From: Streptomyces sp. NBC_00464
GTDB taxonomy: Bacteria > Actinomycetota > Actinomycetes > Streptomycetales > Streptomycetaceae
Reading direction: 5' to 3'
Assembly: GCF_036013915.1 (NCBI RefSeq)
Contig: NZ_CP107899.1
Coordinates: forward strand, 3,534,001 to 3,598,000
Length of the DNA: 64,000 nt
Each line of letters starts with the position of its first letter. The stretch's first letter is position 1. The notes beneath the pieces are model-generated. The model did not search any database. It was not told the origin of the DNA and saw only the letters and a list, made by a program, of their open reading frames with translations. Positions 8,318 through 16,562 of the stretch are shown piece by piece. The position numbers and the translations under genes were made by a program.

Positions 8318-10090
8318 TCACACTTCGCTATCCCCGTGCCCTCCGGGGTTCACCGTTCGGTCCACAGCTTGTGCGCACGCGTCCCCGAACGCGGCGCCGA
8401 CCGATCCCTCGTCCGTGCCACGAACGAGGACCTCGACCTCCCGGCCCGGGCGGCGCCTGGTGTGCCAGCGCACCGGAAGGTCGGTGTAGGCGTCGGCCTC
8501 GAACTCCCAGGCTGGTGCGGACCACTGCGCGGGTTGGCCGGTGTACAGGCGGTGACCGCCGACCACGAACAGCGCATGGGCGTGATAGACCACGCGGCGA
8601 TCCGGTATCCGATCGCCTATGGCCGTCGCGCCGCCCGGGCCATGGTGCTCCCACTTCTCCCGGTCCCACTCCTCCACCTCTGCGGAGAGCTCGGGGTGAT
8701 CAGCACCCCACTGAGCAGTGACAGCTTCCGCGTGCGCCCGGTAGGAGAAGGGCATCAAGCGCTCCCCGAGGCGAGCGACGTACACCGTCGGTCTGGCCGG
8801 GCTGGAGCCCCTGCTGGCGCCGACCGCAAGCCTCTCGGGGACTGGCGTAGACATGGCCGGGGCCGTTCCCCAGAGCAGGGCTCCGATCTTGGCGGCTGTC
8901 TGCTGCAGGACGGGGCCGGTCATGTGCTGGTAGCGGCGACGCATCCGAGCGGACTTGCCGGGCTCCCAGCCCATGATGCTGTCGACGACAGTGTCGGAGA
9001 TCCCGAGGATCAGCAGGACAGTGGCCGCGGTGTGGCGGGCGTCGTGGAGGCGTCCGTCGCGCACCCCCGCAGCCTTCAGCAGGTCCTTCCACCGGTGGAA
9101 GTCGGTGTTCGGGTTCAAAGGTTCGCCGACCGGTGAGGTGAAGACGTACCCCTTCTCCGTCCAGAGGTCTCGAGCTAGAGCACGCTCCCGGCCCTGTTCC
9201 TCCTTGTGCCGGCGGAGTAGATCCATCAGCTCGTCCGGGGCACCGATAGGTCGCTGCCCAGCCCGTGACTTCACGTTCTTGGTCTCGCGCCGAACGTTGA
9301 TCTTCTGCGGGCAGAAGCCGGGCTTGCGCCCGCAGCGGTCCCCACATCCGTGTTGGTAGCGGGGCCGCAAACGACCTCGTCGAACACGGATCACGCCGAG
9401 TTCGAAGTCCACGTCAATCCACTGCATGCCGAGGACCTCGCCCTGGCGAAGTCCGAGCGCCAAGGCAATGACCCAGCGGGCCGCATTGCGGTGCTTCCCC
9501 GCCTCTGCCAGGAGGCGCTGGACTTCCTCGACCGAGTACGGCTCGACTTCGTCCTCTTCGAGGCGCGGGGACTTCGCAATCGCGGCTGGGTTACGGGCGA
9601 GGTGGCCACGGCGAACGGCCTCGTTGAGGGCGGTGCGGATGGTGCGGTGGGTTTGGTGCGCGGTGCCGGCAGCACTGCCGGTCTCCTGCATCTTCTTGTA
9701 GAAGCGCTCCAGGTGCTCTGGCTCCAGCTTCTCCAGGCGGTGGGCACCGAGGCCGGGGATGAGGTGGTGATTCACCGCGACGCGGTAGCCGTCGATGGTG
9801 TTCTCGGAGACGTTCGGCGCGGCAATGTTCTCGACCCAGTGGGTGAGCCAGGTCTCTAGGGTCCAGCTTTGACCAGCCTTGCGGACTGCACCCTTGTCGC
9901 GTTGCCGCTCCAGCTCCCGTACGGCTTTGGTGACCTCGGCACGGGTCTTGCGGCTGATGTGACGGCGGTCAGGCTTGCCGTCGTCCTTCACTCCGACGGT
10001 GACGCGGCCGTGCCATCGGCCGTCCTTGCCGAGATAGATGCTGGAGGCGCCGTTGGGCTGACGGCTCTTCGCCGTCGCGCCCCGCGTCAT
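8318..10090 (-). CDS. int: Tyrosine recombinase/integrase with unusual C-terminal extension
   Basis: 590-residue site-specific recombinase expected to integrate and excise the element. It has an AP2-like N-terminal arm-binding region, a SAM-like core-binding domain, and a catalytic domain with Arg in LGLRQGEVL (about 215), HDARHTAA (about 345-352) and Tyr in RRRYQHMT (about 386). A Cys-rich insert (CGDRCGRKPGFCPQ) is typical of Streptomyces integrases. Those proteins normally stop soon after the Tyr; this one continues for about 200 residues with no recognised motif (Trp/His-rich, about 420-580). It overlaps xis by ATGA (10087-10090). Target is probably the 3' end of tRNA-Ser(GGA), judged from attR copies further right. 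Confidence 0.93.
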   Translation of the reverse strand: MTRGATAKSRQPNGASSIYLGKDGRWHGRVTVGVKDDGKPDRRHISRKTRAEVTKAVRELERQRDKGAVRKAGQSWTLETWLTHWVENIAAPNVSENTIDGYRVAVNHHLIPGLGAHRLEKLEPEHLERFYKKMQETGSAAGTAHQTHRTIRTALNEAVRRGHLARNPAAIAKSPRLEEDEVEPYSVEEVQRLLAEAGKHRNAARWVIALALGLRQGEVLGMQWIDVDFELGVIRVRRGRLRPRYQHGCGDRCGRKPGFCPQKINVRRETKNVKSRAGQRPIGAPDELMDLLRRHKEEQGRERALARDLWTEKGYVFTSPVGEPLNPNTDFHRWKDLLKAAGVRDGRLHDARHTAATVLLILGISDTVVDSIMGWEPGKSARMRRRYQHMTGPVLQQTAAKIGALLWGTAPAMSTPVPERLAVGASRGSSPARPTVYVARLGERLMPFSYRAHAEAVTAQWGADHPELSAEVEEWDREKWEHHGPGGATAIGDRIPDRRVVYHAHALFVVGGHRLYTGQPAQWSAPAWEFEADAYTDLPVRWHTRRRPGREVEVLVRGTDEGSVGAAFGDACAQAVDRTVNPGGHGDSEV

Positions 10091-10386
10091 GCTGCGGTCC
10101 CGAAGTCGCTGGTCGTGAGGCGCCGGGTCAGGAAGTCGTTCACCGCCTCCGCTGGGATGCGGCGCAAGCTGCCGATCTTGACCGAGGCGATCTCCCCGGA
10201 GGTGACGTACTCGTACAGCTTCGTACGGCCGATGCCGATGCGGCGCGCGGCCTCGGCAACGGTGAGGGCGACGAGGGTGGTGTCACCTTCGGCGGGACGG
10301 CGTTCGGACAGCAGGTTCCGCAGGGCGCCCTCGGGGACGTCCAGGAGGTCGGCTATCTGGGCAAGCGGCAGTTCGCTTCGGTGCAA
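10087..10386 (-). CDS. xis: Excisionase/helix-turn-helix DNA-binding protein (Xis)
   Basis: 99-residue small DNA-binding protein. The centre (TVAEAARRIGIGRTKLYEYV) is a MerR-like winged helix typical of actinomycete excisionases (HTH_17 family), followed by an IPAEAVNDFL helix. It should bend DNA at att sites and bias the integrase toward excision. The start is the TTG at 10386, the only start with a good ribosome site (AGGAGAGG, 8 nt upstream). It forms an operon with int (4-bp overlap) and is preceded by a promoter module shared with the helicase gene. Confidence 0.85.
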   Translation of the reverse strand: MHRSELPLAQIADLLDVPEGALRNLLSERRPAEGDTTLVALTVAEAARRIGIGRTKLYEYVTSGEIASVKIGSLRRIPAEAVNDFLTRRLTTSDFGTAA

Positions 10387-10412
10387 GGGAGGGTCCTCTC
10401 CTGGCAGACCAT

Positions 10413-10458
10413 GGGACGGCGAATCCCTATTGGCCGGCGAGTCGTTCAGGGATGGGCG
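10413..10458 (-). promoter_or_regulatory. Promoter/operator module copy A (upstream of xis-int)
   Basis: Read toward xis, this holds block 1 CGCCCATCCCTGAACGA, a 14-nt spacer, and block 2 GGGATTCGCCGTCCC, ending 27 bp before the xis start. The same two blocks in the same order and distance precede the helicase gene (11255-11302). This suggests joint control of excision and replication by one regulator, plausibly the XRE protein encoded between them. Confidence 0.7.
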
Positions 10459-10516
10459 TGAAGAGAAGGAGCCGGAGACGGCAAGCCCCCGCTGTTCGTA
10501 GCAGCGAGGAGCCGAG

Positions 10517-11065
10517 TCAGCTCTGTTCGGGCGGCGCGTCCATGCGCTCGCCGAGGTAGCTGCGGAGTTGTGACGGGGCGCCGCGGTGGTGATGGAACTC
10601 GCCGTTCGAGGCGATGGTCAGCTCGTGGGTCAGCAGAGCCTTGACCATGTCTTCCTGATTGGGGTTGGCGTCCGTGTACGCCGCGAGTTCGTCCTGGATC
10701 CGGCGCATGTCCTTGCCCAGGGCCCGCCATTCCTTCCATCTCGCGACGTAGTCGCCGACGAGACGACGGACCAGCGGGTTGGCGAGCTGGCCGGGGGGGC
10801 TGGTCAGCTCGTCGAAGGTCAGGTCGAAGACCTTGCAGAAGCCGAGCGCCTCATCGAGGTTGACCCGGCGGCGGGGCTTCCCGCTCTCGATGCGCCAGAT
10901 CGCGGACTGGTTGACCGGGTGGCCAGCGTCTGCCATTCGCTCGGCCAGTGTGACCGTGCTCCATCCGCGCGCCTCGCGTTCGAGCTTGATGCGCTCCGCG
11001 ACGTGATCTTCGGCCAGCGGCCGTTCCGGCCCCGCGCGGGAGGCGCCTTCGTCACTGCTCATCAC
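10517..11065 (-). CDS. XRE-family transcriptional regulator of the element
   Basis: 182 residues. An N-terminal HTH_3 domain (about 20-80; RIKLEREARGWSTVTLAERM, then a second helix and QSAIWRIESGK) is followed by a helical C-terminal part of unknown fold. It sits between the xis-int operon and the helicase gene and is flanked by the two copies of the promoter module, so it is the natural candidate for controlling both. The start at 11065 follows AAGGAGGTGC. Its own promoter overlaps a dyad-like GTGAAAACTAAACAC, suggesting autoregulation. Whether it represses or activates cannot be read from the sequence. Confidence 0.85.
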   Translation of the reverse strand: MMSSDEGASRAGPERPLAEDHVAERIKLEREARGWSTVTLAERMADAGHPVNQSAIWRIESGKPRRRVNLDEALGFCKVFDLTFDELTSPPGQLANPLVRRLVGDYVARWKEWRALGKDMRRIQDELAAYTDANPNQEDMVKALLTHELTIASNGEFHHHRGAPSQLRSYLGERMDAPPEQS

Positions 11066-11112
11066 TGCACCTCCTTGCCGGGGCCCGACGGACAGCCGGG
11101 GCGATGGTGAAA

Positions 11113-11141
11113 ACTAAACACCATTCCGGAGCCGAATGCAA
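11113..11141 (-). promoter_or_regulatory. Candidate promoter of the XRE regulator gene
   Basis: On the minus strand TTGCAT (11141-11136), a 17-bp spacer and TTTAGT (11118-11113) form a plausible vegetative promoter. The -10 lies inside GTGAAAACTAAACAC, an imperfect dyad that could be the regulator's own operator. Confidence 0.45.
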
Positions 11142-11207
11142 CCGTTGCGCTTCCGAAAACGTCAGGTACTGTAGACGTCCACCCTCGAACGGGGGTGAAC
11201 GCAAAAA

Positions 11208-11234
11208 GCCCCCGACGCTACGAACGTCGGGGGC
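11208..11234 (-). terminator. Intrinsic terminator, minus strand, upstream of the XRE gene
   Basis: A perfect 10-bp stem GCCCCCGACG with a 7-nt loop; on the minus strand it is followed by CTTTTT. It would stop leftward transcription arising in the helicase promoter region before it enters the regulator gene, acting as insulation or attenuation. Confidence 0.75.
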
Positions 11235-11254
11235 CAAGCACGAACTCTCGTAAC

Positions 11255-11302
11255 CGCCCATCCCTGAACGATTGACCCGCGTGGCCTGGGATTCGCCGTC
11301 CC
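11255..11302 (+). promoter_or_regulatory. Promoter/operator module copy B (upstream of helicase gene)
   Basis: Block 1 CGCCCATCCCTGAACGA, a 16-nt spacer, and block 2 GGGATTCGCCGTCCC, ending 27 bp before the helicase ATG. Both blocks are identical to copy A at 10413-10458, which lies in the opposite orientation on the chromosome but the same orientation relative to its gene. Confidence 0.7.
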
Positions 11303-11328
11303 GTACGGTCCGCAAGTTGAGGAGCTCA

Positions 11329-12867
11329 ATGTCCAGTATGGACGAACCCCGGCCGAACGCGCCACACCTCGCGGGAACCGGCCGCCAGCCCACGGCGGGC
11401 GACCTCACCGCGGTTCCGCCGCACGACGTCGACGCCGAAGCCGCCGTGCTGGGGGCCTGCATGCATCAGGCGGCGGTGATCGACGAAGTACGCCAACTGC
11501 TCGACGCAGCCGACTTCTACCGCCCCGCGCACGAGACGGTCTGGCGCGCCATACTCGCTCTGCACGGCGAGGACAAGCCGACCGACCCCATCGTCCTGTC
11601 GCACCAGCTGCGTGCGCAGGACGACCTGGAGCGGGTCGGCGGTGTGGTGTACGTCCACCAGCTCGCCGACGCCGTGCCCTCCGTCAGCAGCGCTGTCTAC
11701 TACGCGGGCATCGTGCGCAGGATGGCCGACCTGCGCCGCTTGCGCGCCTCCGGCATCCGGACCGCCCAACGCACATTGGAGCCGGGCGCCGACCCGGACG
11801 CCATCCGCAGCGAGGTGGAGTCGGGGGTTCGGATCGAGCGCGAGCGTGCACTCGCCTCCGGCCAGGGGCGACTTTCCCGGTTCATCACTGACGGATGGCG
11901 CTTCGTCACCGAGACCGGGGCCGATACAGAGCCTCTCTGGGGTACGCGGGAACAGACGGCCTGGTCGTCCGGAGAGAGCCTGATGATCGTCGGCGCACCG
12001 GGAGTCGGGAAGACCACGCTGGCCCACCAGGTGATCCTCGCTCGTCTGGGCCTGGCGGGCAGCGTCCTGGACATGCCAGTCGCACCGAGCCGGCGGGTGC
12101 TGTACCTGGCACTGGACCGGTACAAGCAGATCGCCCGTGCCATGGCCCGCAGCGTCGGATCCGAGCACGAGCAGCGCCTGCGCGACGGTCTCGCTGTCTG
12201 GCAGGGCCCTCTGCCCGCCACTCTGGACAAGGAGCCCGACCTCTTGGCGGACCTCGCCGCCGCTCATCAGGCTGACACGATCGTGATCGACAGCCTCAAG
12301 GACGCGGTGAGCACGCTGGTAGACGACGCCCTTGGCGTCGCCTACAACAACGCCCGCCAGCGAGCCATGCGCAACGGCGTCGAGATCATGGAGCTCCACC
12401 ACCAGCGCAAGGCCACCGAGGGGACCCCACGCACCCAGAAGCCCACCCTGGACCGCGTCTACGGCTCCACCTGGATCACCTCCGGCGCGGGCAGCGTCCT
12501 CTTCATCGCCGGGGAAGCGGGCGACCTCGCCGTCACCCTTCATCACCTCAAAACCCCCACCGGCGAGATCGGCCCCCTCCAGGTCGTCCACGACCACGAA
12601 CGCGGCACCTCGACGCTCGACCCCGCTCTCGACCCGGTCGCCATCCTGCGACAGCGCCCCGACGGCCTGACCGTGCGCGAACTCGCCATGATCCAAAGCG
12701 GCCAGAACAACCCCGAGCGCTCGGCCACCGAGAAAGCCAGGCGCACCCTGGACCGACTCGTCAGGGCCGGACTCGCAGGCAAGGCCGAAGGCACCGCAGG
12801 CGGCACCGGAGGCGGCCAGCAAGCCCGCTACCGCGCCTCAGTCCGCCATATCGGCGCCGTCTCCTGA
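11329..12867 (+). CDS. DnaB-like helicase/RepA-type ATPase (element replication)
   Basis: 512 residues. The N-terminal part (about 25-130; PPHDVDAEAAVLGACM) is a DnaB N-terminal domain. The rest is a RecA-fold AAA_25/RepA-type ATPase with Walker A GAPGVGKTT (about 222-230) and Walker B TIVIDSLKD (about 316). A C-terminal winged-helix-like segment (LTVRELAMIQSG) follows. The start is the ATG at 11329 with GAGGAG 5 nt upstream; an upstream in-frame ATG at 11272 lies inside the promoter module. It probably drives replication of the excised element together with the iteron-like region just downstream. The Gly-rich stretch near the end is low-complexity. Confidence 0.85.
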   Translation: MSSMDEPRPNAPHLAGTGRQPTAGDLTAVPPHDVDAEAAVLGACMHQAAVIDEVRQLLDAADFYRPAHETVWRAILALHGEDKPTDPIVLSHQLRAQDDLERVGGVVYVHQLADAVPSVSSAVYYAGIVRRMADLRRLRASGIRTAQRTLEPGADPDAIRSEVESGVRIERERALASGQGRLSRFITDGWRFVTETGADTEPLWGTREQTAWSSGESLMIVGAPGVGKTTLAHQVILARLGLAGSVLDMPVAPSRRVLYLALDRYKQIARAMARSVGSEHEQRLRDGLAVWQGPLPATLDKEPDLLADLAAAHQADTIVIDSLKDAVSTLVDDALGVAYNNARQRAMRNGVEIMELHHQRKATEGTPRTQKPTLDRVYGSTWITSGAGSVLFIAGEAGDLAVTLHHLKTPTGEIGPLQVVHDHERGTSTLDPALDPVAILRQRPDGLTVRELAMIQSGQNNPERSATEKARRTLDRLVRAGLAGKAEGTAGGTGGGQQARYRASVRHIGAVS

Positions 12868-12890
12868 CCTGATCGCCGGACGCCGGGACC

Positions 12891-13078
12891 GTACACGAGG
12901 GCGTACACGCACCCCTCCCCCGCGCACCGGCGCACGCCTCACCGCAGGCGTACACGCCAAGAACGAAACCCCAGGTCAGACGATCACGCGATCGTTCACG
13001 CCGTACACGCACACCAGCGTTCACGCGTGAGCCCCCCTTTAGAAGGGGGCTCACGTGTACGCCCCCTGCGTGAACGCC
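12891..13078. repeat. Iteron-like repeats, candidate replication origin of the element
   Basis: Short repeats of GTACACG(C) occur at 12891, 12903, 12950 and 13003. GTTCACGC variants occur at 12994 and 13020, and inverted forms (GTGTACGC, GCGTGAACGC) after 13054. A hairpin (GTGAGCCCCC with GGGGGCTCAC, 13027-13054) lies among them. Placement directly after the helicase gene suits an origin bound by a replication protein. Function is inference. Confidence 0.5.
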
Positions 13079-13115
13079 GTGATCGCCTCCGCAGAACCAC
13101 CCCGGAGAACCCCGC

Positions 13116-13952
13116 ATGACCACACCCGCTACACCCCACGACACCCCCCGGCACACTCACGCGATGCCCCGCGCCCAGGACAAGAGGCGGCAAGCAACGC
13201 CCCAGCACGGTGCCGAGCGATACGCCCTCGCCGCGGCCGGAACCGTCATCATCGCCCTCACCGCCGGCGGCTTCTGGCTCTCCTACGCCCACCTTGCCCA
13301 GGTCGCCGGACAGCATGGGCTGGGAAGCTCCCCTGTCCGGCAATGGGCCTGGCCCGCGACCCTGGACGCCTTCATCGTCGCGGGCGAACTGCTGATGCTC
13401 CGCGCTGGCCTTCGCCGGGTGACCGACTGGTGGGCGGTCGGTCTGACCGCCATCGGGTCGGCCGGATCCATTGCGCTCAACGTGGCCGGGGTGAGCGGCA
13501 CGGGCAACGAGAGCGTCGCACCCCTACTCGACTACGTGGTCGCGGCGGTTCCCCCGACCGCAGCCCTGCTGGCTTTCGGAGTGCTGATGCGGCAGATTCA
13601 CCAACTGGTCGACCGAGCTTCCGACCGGCCCGCCACCGGTTCCGGCGAGACGCCGGAACCGCCTGCCGTACCGCCCGCGCCCACCGGACAATCACAAGCC
13701 ACCGCATCCGGCCCCCGGAACGCGCTGCCCGGAATCTCGAAGAGCCTTCCGCGAGGCGGCCGACCGGTCAGCGCAACGGTCGAAGAACTGGTCGAGATCG
13801 GGCGGATCGCCGCAGCCGAGAAGCGCAAGCTCACACGGGGCATCGTCCAACAGGCCATACGGGACAAAGGACACACGGTCGGCGGCCAGAGGCTGACCGA
13901 AGTCATGGAAATCCTCCGGTCGGAACCCGGCGCCGATCGGAACGTCAGCTGA
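13116..13952 (+). CDS. DUF2637 membrane protein (Spd-like, plasmid/AICE transfer-associated)
   Basis: 278 residues. Four hydrophobic segments between about residues 35 and 160 (starting ALAAAGTVIIALTAGGFWL) form the DUF2637 domain, which in actinomycetes is found on conjugative plasmids and integrative elements near transfer and spread genes. The C-terminal third is cytoplasmic, Pro-rich, then a helical region (EELVEIGRIAAAEKRKLTRG) that may bind DNA. It lies between the helicase and mob genes. A role in intramycelial spread is inferred from context, not demonstrated by sequence. Confidence 0.8.
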   Translation: MTTPATPHDTPRHTHAMPRAQDKRRQATPQHGAERYALAAAGTVIIALTAGGFWLSYAHLAQVAGQHGLGSSPVRQWAWPATLDAFIVAGELLMLRAGLRRVTDWWAVGLTAIGSAGSIALNVAGVSGTGNESVAPLLDYVVAAVPPTAALLAFGVLMRQIHQLVDRASDRPATGSGETPEPPAVPPAPTGQSQATASGPRNALPGISKSLPRGGRPVSATVEELVEIGRIAAAEKRKLTRGIVQQAIRDKGHTVGGQRLTEVMEILRSEPGADRNVS

Positions 13953-13963
13953 TCGCCCGCCAT

Positions 13964-13992
13964 CCGGTGGCCGGAACTCCTCCGGCCACCGG
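13964..13992 (+). terminator. Hairpin terminator after the DUF2637 gene
   Basis: A perfect 12-bp stem CCGGTGGCCGGA with a 5-nt loop, 12 bp after the stop codon; no U-tract, as is usual in Streptomyces. Confidence 0.7.
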
Positions 13993-14097
13993 TCAGAGCG
14001 TGCCCCGCCCCTCCGCCTGATCGCTCGTTACCGCCTACGGCCGTAGCCGTGCCCCCGCATGCCGCCATCCCTCCCGCGCTACTCCGGAGCAATATCC
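13993..14097 (+). other. Candidate oriT region upstream of mobC
   Basis: Short non-coding spacer in front of the mobC-relaxase pair with a perfect 12-bp palindrome CTACGGCCGTAG (14035-14046). Origins of transfer usually sit beside relaxase genes and contain such inverted repeats. No nic consensus was recognised, so this is positional inference only. Confidence 0.3.
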
Positions 14098-14823
14098 GTG
14101 ACCCACGACCCGCACCACCCCGACTCCGAAATCGGATCGCCGCTGACACTGACGAAGTCGCCTACGCTGACAGAACGTCTACGGCGGGCGTTCGGACGGA
14201 CGGCTCCTGGCGGAGCCAGTAGTACCCCGAGTCCGACTCGTGGCCGGTCTTCGGGGGTCTCCGCCCCAGGGGTGGCGGAGACAGCCCAGCGCCAGGGGGC
14301 GCCGGACCAGGTGCCCGTGGCCGAGGACGGCCCCGACCCGGACAAGCTTCACGCCACCCAGCAAGCGATCCTCCGCCCGACGCGCACTGACGCCCCAACC
14401 GTCAGCGAACCCGCCGCGCAGAGCGTCCAGCCAACGATCCGCCGGTTCACCGGCGATAAGCGCACCAAGCGCGTCGGGCCCTTGCGCTTCACCGACGACG
14501 AGCGCATCAGCCTGCGTGAGGGCGCAGCCGAGCACGGCTACAAGGGCGAATCGGGCTTCGCCGCCGACATAGTCCTCGCCTTCCTCGGCGGCCGCTTCAC
14601 CGCGAACCTCCCCCTGTCCGAGGATCGACGACGCACCCACATGTTCCGTGCCCAGGTCCTGCGCGCCCTCAACCGCACCGGCGTCAACGTCAACCAGATC
14701 GCCCGCGCCCTCAACAGCGACTACACCCCGCCCGACATCCGTCAGCACCTCGACGAACTCCACCGCCTGCTCACCCTGATCGCCGGGGCTCTGCGCGAGC
14801 CCACCGACGCGACGGAGGTCTGA
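14098..14823 (+). CDS. mobC: MobC-like relaxosome accessory protein
   Basis: 241 residues from the GTG at 14098, which has GGAG 8 nt upstream; an ATG at 14059 has no ribosome site. The N-terminal 110 residues are disordered. The folded part ends with RTGVNVNQIARALN, the signature of MobC mobilization proteins, which help the relaxase open DNA at oriT. A ribbon-helix-helix-like stretch (GPLRFTDDERISLREGA) precedes it. The gene ends 5 bp before the relaxase start, so the two form an operon. Confidence 0.85.
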   Translation: MTHDPHHPDSEIGSPLTLTKSPTLTERLRRAFGRTAPGGASSTPSPTRGRSSGVSAPGVAETAQRQGAPDQVPVAEDGPDPDKLHATQQAILRPTRTDAPTVSEPAAQSVQPTIRRFTGDKRTKRVGPLRFTDDERISLREGAAEHGYKGESGFAADIVLAFLGGRFTANLPLSEDRRRTHMFRAQVLRALNRTGVNVNQIARALNSDYTPPDIRQHLDELHRLLTLIAGALREPTDATEV

Positions 14824-14828
14824 TCCGC

Positions 14829-16562
14829 GTGATCGCCGCTATCAAGCCCGCCGGCTCCAACACCCGCGGTCTGCTCGCCTACCTCTACGGCCCCGGCCGG
14901 CACGACGAACACCTCGACCCGCACCTCGTCGGCGGATTCTCCATGCTCGGCATGCCCGACCCCGGCCGCGACGAAAACGCCACTCTCACCCAGCTCGCCC
15001 GCCACCTCGACGAGCCCGTTCAACTTCGGAACAGCGAGTTCGGCAAGCCTGTCACCGACCATGTCTGGCACTGCCCCGTCCGCGCCGCACCCGAAGACCG
15101 CTACCTCTCCGACACCGAGTGGGCCGAGATCGCCCAGCGCATCGTCCACGCAGCCGGCATCGCCCCCGCAGGCGACGATCTGGCCTGCCGCTGGATCGCC
15201 GTACGCCACGCCGACGACCACATCCACATCCTGGCCACCACCGTCCGCGAGGACGGCCGCCGCCCCAAGCTCCACGGCAGCGGCATCCGCGTCGGCAACG
15301 AGTGCCGGGAGATCGAGAAGGAATACGGACTGCGACCCCTGACGAAGGGCGACCGCACCGCCACCCGGCGCCCCACCCAGGCCGAGATGCACAAAGCTGA
15401 GCGCCTCGGCTGGGAGCAGACCAGCCGCGAATGGCTCCAGGACCAGATCCGCGCCGCCATCCCCCACACCACCAGCGCCGAACAACTCCTTGCCTACCTC
15501 GAAGCCGACGACATCCTGGTCAAACCCCGCCGCGGCCCATCCGGAGACCTCCTCGGCTACGCAGTCGGCCGGCCCGGCGACTTGAACAAGGACGGCGAGC
15601 AGATCTACCACCCCGGCGGGAAGATCGCCCCCGACCTCTCCCTGCCCAAACTGAAAGCCCGTCTAGAGACCAGCGCCCCCGAAGAACACCCCACCGCCCG
15701 CCGCAACCAGTCCACCACTCCCTGGCATCAAGCCACTGACGCCCTCGACACCCTCCACGCAGAGATCACCGGCACGAACGCCGATGACGGCGGGGACGCA
15801 CGAGCACAGGCGCACATCACCGCCCTGGGCGAACTCCTCGAAGCCACCGCTCAGAAGGCCCCCGTCAACCTCCGCCCCCACCTGCAAGCGGCCAGCCGGG
15901 CATTCGCCCGTGCCCAGCGCTCCCAAGTACGGGCCGAAGACCGGGCCGCCCATGCCCTGCGGACCGCCGCCCGCGACATCGCACACACCGCTACCGGCCC
16001 CGACAGCAGCGCGCTCGCAGCCTTGGTCGCTGCACTCGTCTGGGCAGCCATACTCGCCGGACGCTGGCACGAGGCCAAGGGTCATGCACACCAGGCCGAC
16101 GCCGCCCGCCAAGCCGTCCAGCACCTCCATCCAGCAGCCGACGACGCACTCGCTCCGACGCTCACCGAACTCGAAACCCGCCGCACCACGGAGGAGACCC
16201 GCCGCACCCTGGCCAGCGACGTACGCGCCGCCGTTCCTGAACACGCCGAGCGGATCCTCGCCGACCCCGGCTGGCCCGCCCTCGCCACCGTCCTCGCCGA
16301 CGCTGAAGCCGGCGGCCACGAACCCCACCAGCTCCTCAAGAAAGCCGCCGCCCGCCGAGAGCTCGACACCGCCCACAGCCCCGCCCGCGTCCTGCTCACC
16401 CGCATCCAGCACACCAGCCGCAACCCCGCACCCAACCGCCGCGCGGAAGCAGCCCGCCTGCGAAGCACCACCGCAGCAGCCTTCAGCGCGCCGTACGCCG
16501 ATACCCAGCCGCCCACGGCACCCTCAGCCCCCACGAACAGGCTAAGCCGCCCACGCCGCTGA
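14829..16562 (+). CDS. mobA: Relaxase/mobilization nuclease (MobA-type)
   Basis: 577 residues. The N-terminal roughly 230 residues match the Relaxase/VirD2-like family: the metal-binding DDHIHIL (HxH near 131-133) follows a conserved RWIAVRHA strand. The catalytic Tyr is not certain by eye (candidates Y17 and Y20 near the N-terminus). The C-terminal half is Ala-rich and helical with one hydrophobic segment (AALVAALVWAAILAG). The GTG start is preceded by GGAGGTC. It should nick oriT and pilot single-stranded DNA during transfer by a helper conjugation system. Confidence 0.88.
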   Translation: MIAAIKPAGSNTRGLLAYLYGPGRHDEHLDPHLVGGFSMLGMPDPGRDENATLTQLARHLDEPVQLRNSEFGKPVTDHVWHCPVRAAPEDRYLSDTEWAEIAQRIVHAAGIAPAGDDLACRWIAVRHADDHIHILATTVREDGRRPKLHGSGIRVGNECREIEKEYGLRPLTKGDRTATRRPTQAEMHKAERLGWEQTSREWLQDQIRAAIPHTTSAEQLLAYLEADDILVKPRRGPSGDLLGYAVGRPGDLNKDGEQIYHPGGKIAPDLSLPKLKARLETSAPEEHPTARRNQSTTPWHQATDALDTLHAEITGTNADDGGDARAQAHITALGELLEATAQKAPVNLRPHLQAASRAFARAQRSQVRAEDRAAHALRTAARDIAHTATGPDSSALAALVAALVWAAILAGRWHEAKGHAHQADAARQAVQHLHPAADDALAPTLTELETRRTTEETRRTLASDVRAAVPEHAERILADPGWPALATVLADAEAGGHEPHQLLKKAAARRELDTAHSPARVLLTRIQHTSRNPAPNRRAEAARLRSTTAAAFSAPYADTQPPTAPSAPTNRLSRPRR

